This document shows, piece by piece, positions 61,596 to 64,000 of a DNA stretch of 64,000 bases. The stretch covers positions 434,001 to 498,000 of the forward strand of contig NBAY01000023.1 of assembly GCA_002794775.1 (NCBI GenBank), written 5' to 3'. Source of the stretch: Porodaedalea pini (Eukaryota > Basidiomycota > Agaricomycetes > Hymenochaetales > Hymenochaetaceae). Both the position numbers and the translations under genes were made by a program. Numbering within the stretch: the stretch's first letter is position 1; each line of letters opens with the position of its first letter. The notes under the pieces were generated by a model, which was given only the letters and a program-made list of their open reading frames with translations, was not told where the DNA came from and made no database searches.

Positions 61596-61975
61596 TTTCA
61601 GGCAACCAGTCCTCAAGTCAGTATGCTGTAGTACACAGTGGCAGACAAATCATCTCTGGGTCTTATGACAAGACAATCACTTTTCTGAACTATGAGCAGG
61701 GCAGTCAGACACTCTTATTCCAGCACTCTGACTGGATATGCAGACAGGTACGTCCTGCCTCTGCAAATGTCAGCTGGATCGACTCTGACTCTTACAACAA
61801 CACAATTCACATGTTAATGGTGCTCCACACTGTCATGGTGAGCCAGCTGGTCAAATCTTCTTATTCAGGCATTTCTGTCTAGATATGTCAACAGATACGT
61901 TCTGCCTCCCCAGATGTCAGTCGAATCATCTCTGGGTCTTACGACAACACAATTCGCATCTAAACAATATGGCTC
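61596..61975 (+). pseudogene. WD40-repeat gene remnant
   Basis: Two degenerate WD40 blades on the plus strand: HSGRQIISGSYDKTITFLNY (61630) and SRIISGSYDNTIRI followed by a stop (61919-61963), with a poorer blade between them (WIDSDSYNNTIHM). RIISGSYDNTIRIWD is the usual blade end in large fungal WD40 proteins; here the final Trp-Asp is replaced by a stop. Which WD40 family it comes from cannot be told. Confidence 0.7.
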
Positions 61976-62299
61976 TGGACTAGGAGCAGGCCAATAAATG
62001 CCGGTCAGATTCTCTTATTTTCTTTTATGCTGAAGCATGCGGATCACACCGCCATATGATGGCACCGTTTCCCCTCTTGGTGGTCGCATTCTATCCCCTC
62101 TTGGTGGTTGTGTTTGGTTCTGTGAATGTTGCACAGCCTCTGATCTCATCTCCTCAGCCTTATAGGCTGCTTATATCCTGTCGTGAATTTAATCACCGCT
62201 TGCTGTGTCTCAGGCTTAGGCTTCTGGCTCTCACAGACCACTTCTCCCCTGTCTGTTGCACACAATGTCACCTAGTGCTTTCACTGTGTTGCACTCCAA

Positions 62300-63790
62300 T
62301 TGATCTCCTACCCCTCTCGTGACCTCCCCTACTTCCTCTTCCTCTTTGGACTCGTGTGGTTCTGGCCACAAGAGGCGAGCGGAAGAGCAACTCACAAGGT
62401 GTGGAAAGCAGAAGCCATGCGGTATCCTTCTCTTCTCCTCAGTTCTCCTGCTAATGATTCATCTAGTATGGAATCCAACATTTTTGCCAGCAAGGGCTGC
62501 TATCTTGCTCAGGCATTTGAAGCATGGGCCAGCCCTAATTTAATTCTGACTGAGGGGGTCGAGAATGCAAGGCTCTGCCCATCTGAGCTGGAGGCCATTG
62601 ATGATCCATCGTCAGTCTCTTCCGACTCTCCCTCTTAAAAATACTGACTCTTTTTTTTTTCTCTTAGTATTTTGCATATGGTTGATGCTGTCAAGACTCT
62701 GTTTGGTGTTGATACACCTTTGTATAATGAAATTGTTGAGGCAAATGCTGATGAATTTGAGTACATTGTGGACAATGTAAGTAGTCGGTTTGCTCTCTAA
62801 CTAAACAAGACTAATATTCTGGAAAGATGTGTGTGGGCCAGCGAGGTGCTTGATCTGCTGACACAAATTTTCTCAAGAAACATATCCTTGAATATGTTGA
62901 CTTCTCATCTGGTGTACATCCATGTGATGGTCAGAAGGAACTCCGTGGCTTTGCAAATGATACCATTGCAAAACTGCTGGCTCCTGTGGAAGCAGGGCCA
63001 CTTATGCCTGAGTAAGTTAATTCAAATTAAATCAATGTGAAGAATAAAGAAGTCGTTGCCTTTGATATCAGATACCAGGCATTGTTGTGTGCTGGGACAG
63101 CAAAGGTCACAAACAGAAAGGGCATCACCCAAACTGTGGATGGCCAGCATAACCATGTCTTTGCCTATGAACATGGCCTTTTTGACCCACAGAACCCCTT
63201 GAAGGGTTTTCTGAAAGGGGAATTGATTGTTAAGGTGTGTGCCTTTTTCTTTATTGATCTTCATGCATTCACATCAATCTATAGGCATATAAGGCCATTT
63301 TTACAAGCCCTTCCTCAGTTTATAATCTCGCTACTGTTGATTGTTCAAGGTCGACAAGGAAAGGCAATGCAGACTGTTCTGGCATGATGCAGGTCACTCT
63401 GGGCTCATTAGCATATATCACTACACAGGTATCATATCTGTATGTCTTTCGATACATACATGCTGATGATTCCTTTAGGTGTTCTTTGCATTGAGCTCAA
63501 AGGGTATTTTTGACCCCTCGAGTAGCCCAGAAATACTTCAGATGTACAACAGCATCCTTAAGATGTTCAGCTCAAACATCCCATCTGTGAAGAGGTATAC
63601 AACTGAGCTACTGAGATGGTGGAATCGGTACGTTGTTAATCTGAATGATTGTGACCTTTTCAGCTAATTCTCTTGCAGTACTGTCTTCCCAAGGTTGGCA
63701 GCAGCGGCTGATCCTCATGATCAGGGTTCCTTAGCTGATATAGAGGACTTTTATTGTGATTGTGATGATGCAGACATTGACTTTGATTGA
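62300..63790 (+). CDS. Spliced hypothetical protein, Agaricomycete family
   Basis: Exon-like blocks with GT..AG junctions: about 62457-62638 (a Ser-rich acidic part ending DDPSSVSSDSPS), 62654-62776 (MVDAVKTLFGVDTPLYNEIV then EANADEFEYIVDN, donor GTAAGT at 62777), 62873-63011 (KKHILEYVDFSSGVHPCDGQ, donor GTAAGT), 63043-63234 (FDIRYQALLCAGTAKVTNRK, DGQHNHVFAYEHGLFD), 63350-63430, 63479-63593 (FFALSSKGIFDPSSSPEILQ) and 63682-63790 ending in an acidic tail and TGA. Stops between the blocks fall in intron-like stretches. I recognise no enzymatic motif. The 5' end is uncertain. It is one of the few stretches here that may be a living gene. Confidence 0.5.
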
Positions 63791-64000
63791 GCCTCCACTG
63801 GTTACATTAATACTTATATGATGACATGTGTGCTTTTGCTCTTAATGTCTATTTATTCAGATTTGTTTTATGTATCTATTAATTCATTCTGCTGATAACT
63901 GGTTATCATCTGCGACAAGAACATGTGAGAGAAACATAACTATTGTGTGTTTGACAAGTCTCACTCACCATTATGATTAATTATTAAGCCTCCTAAGTAT
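63791..64000. other. Downstream non-coding end of window
   Basis: AT-rich, no gene seen; would contain the 3' untranslated region of the preceding gene. Confidence 0.4.

Overview
This 64 kb window comes from a basidiomycete fungus, most likely an Agaricomycete. The evidence is lineage-typical families (a Plavaka-type transposase, a Tnp2/CACTA transposase, a FunK1-like kinase), short GT..AG introns throughout, and closest recognisable similarity of all host-gene pieces to fungal nuclear genes. Almost nothing here looks like an intact single-copy host gene. It is a nest of mobile elements, solo LTRs and broken, shuffled pieces of host genes.

Layout. 1-3040: a 5' LTR and degenerate gag of a minus-strand LTR retrotransposon. 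3091-4156: an unrecognised minus-strand gene. 4352-5339: an LTR copy. 5354-6996: a broken plus-strand gene cut off at the start of a 570-bp terminal inverted repeat (TIR, 6997-7566) whose partner lies 38 kb away (44651-45219). Between the TIRs are: cassette A (7567-14335: BTB, eIF4G, RPB1 and PRP8 fragments joined head to tail); a UCH-like protease pseudogene (14376-15375); a 9.66-kb CACTA element (15417-25074, 3-bp ATT duplication) that sits inside a small MITE, carries a Tnp2 transposase and a G-protein beta fragment, and is itself hit by a solo LTR and a foldback element; an unrecognised low-complexity region; cassette B (27798-35607: eIF4G fused to PRP8), flanked by two inverted copies of the same 177-bp MITE; and a near-perfect palindrome (35785-40207 / 40228-44650, 20-nt spacer). 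Each palindrome arm holds two tandem prolyl-tRNA synthetase pseudogenes, one interrupted by a FunK1-kinase + tricalbin-C2 block.

Right of 45219 the window holds a half copy of the foldback element, about 2.8 kb without recognisable genes, a minus-strand gene of a type often seen beside basidiomycete transposons (48810-51682), a solo LTR with a 4-bp duplication (53037-54034), a Plavaka transposase pseudogene split by another solo LTR (54100-58430), unrecognised ORFs, a short tandem repeat array, WD40 remnants and the 3' end of a spliced hypothetical gene (about 62300-63790).

How it fits together. The captured pieces (RPB1, PRP8, eIF4G, prolyl-tRNA synthetase, G-beta, tricalbin, BTB protein) keep introns, so they were copied as DNA rather than through mRNA. 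Several fusions lie at or near exon ends. Both PRP8 copies share the same unusual substitutions, so one captured ancestor was duplicated. The TIR itself contains a prolyl-tRNA synthetase exon remnant. I infer a TIR-bounded, gene-fragment-capturing mobile region that grew by duplication, foldback and nested insertion. All function and family calls are from reading the sequence; no searches were run.
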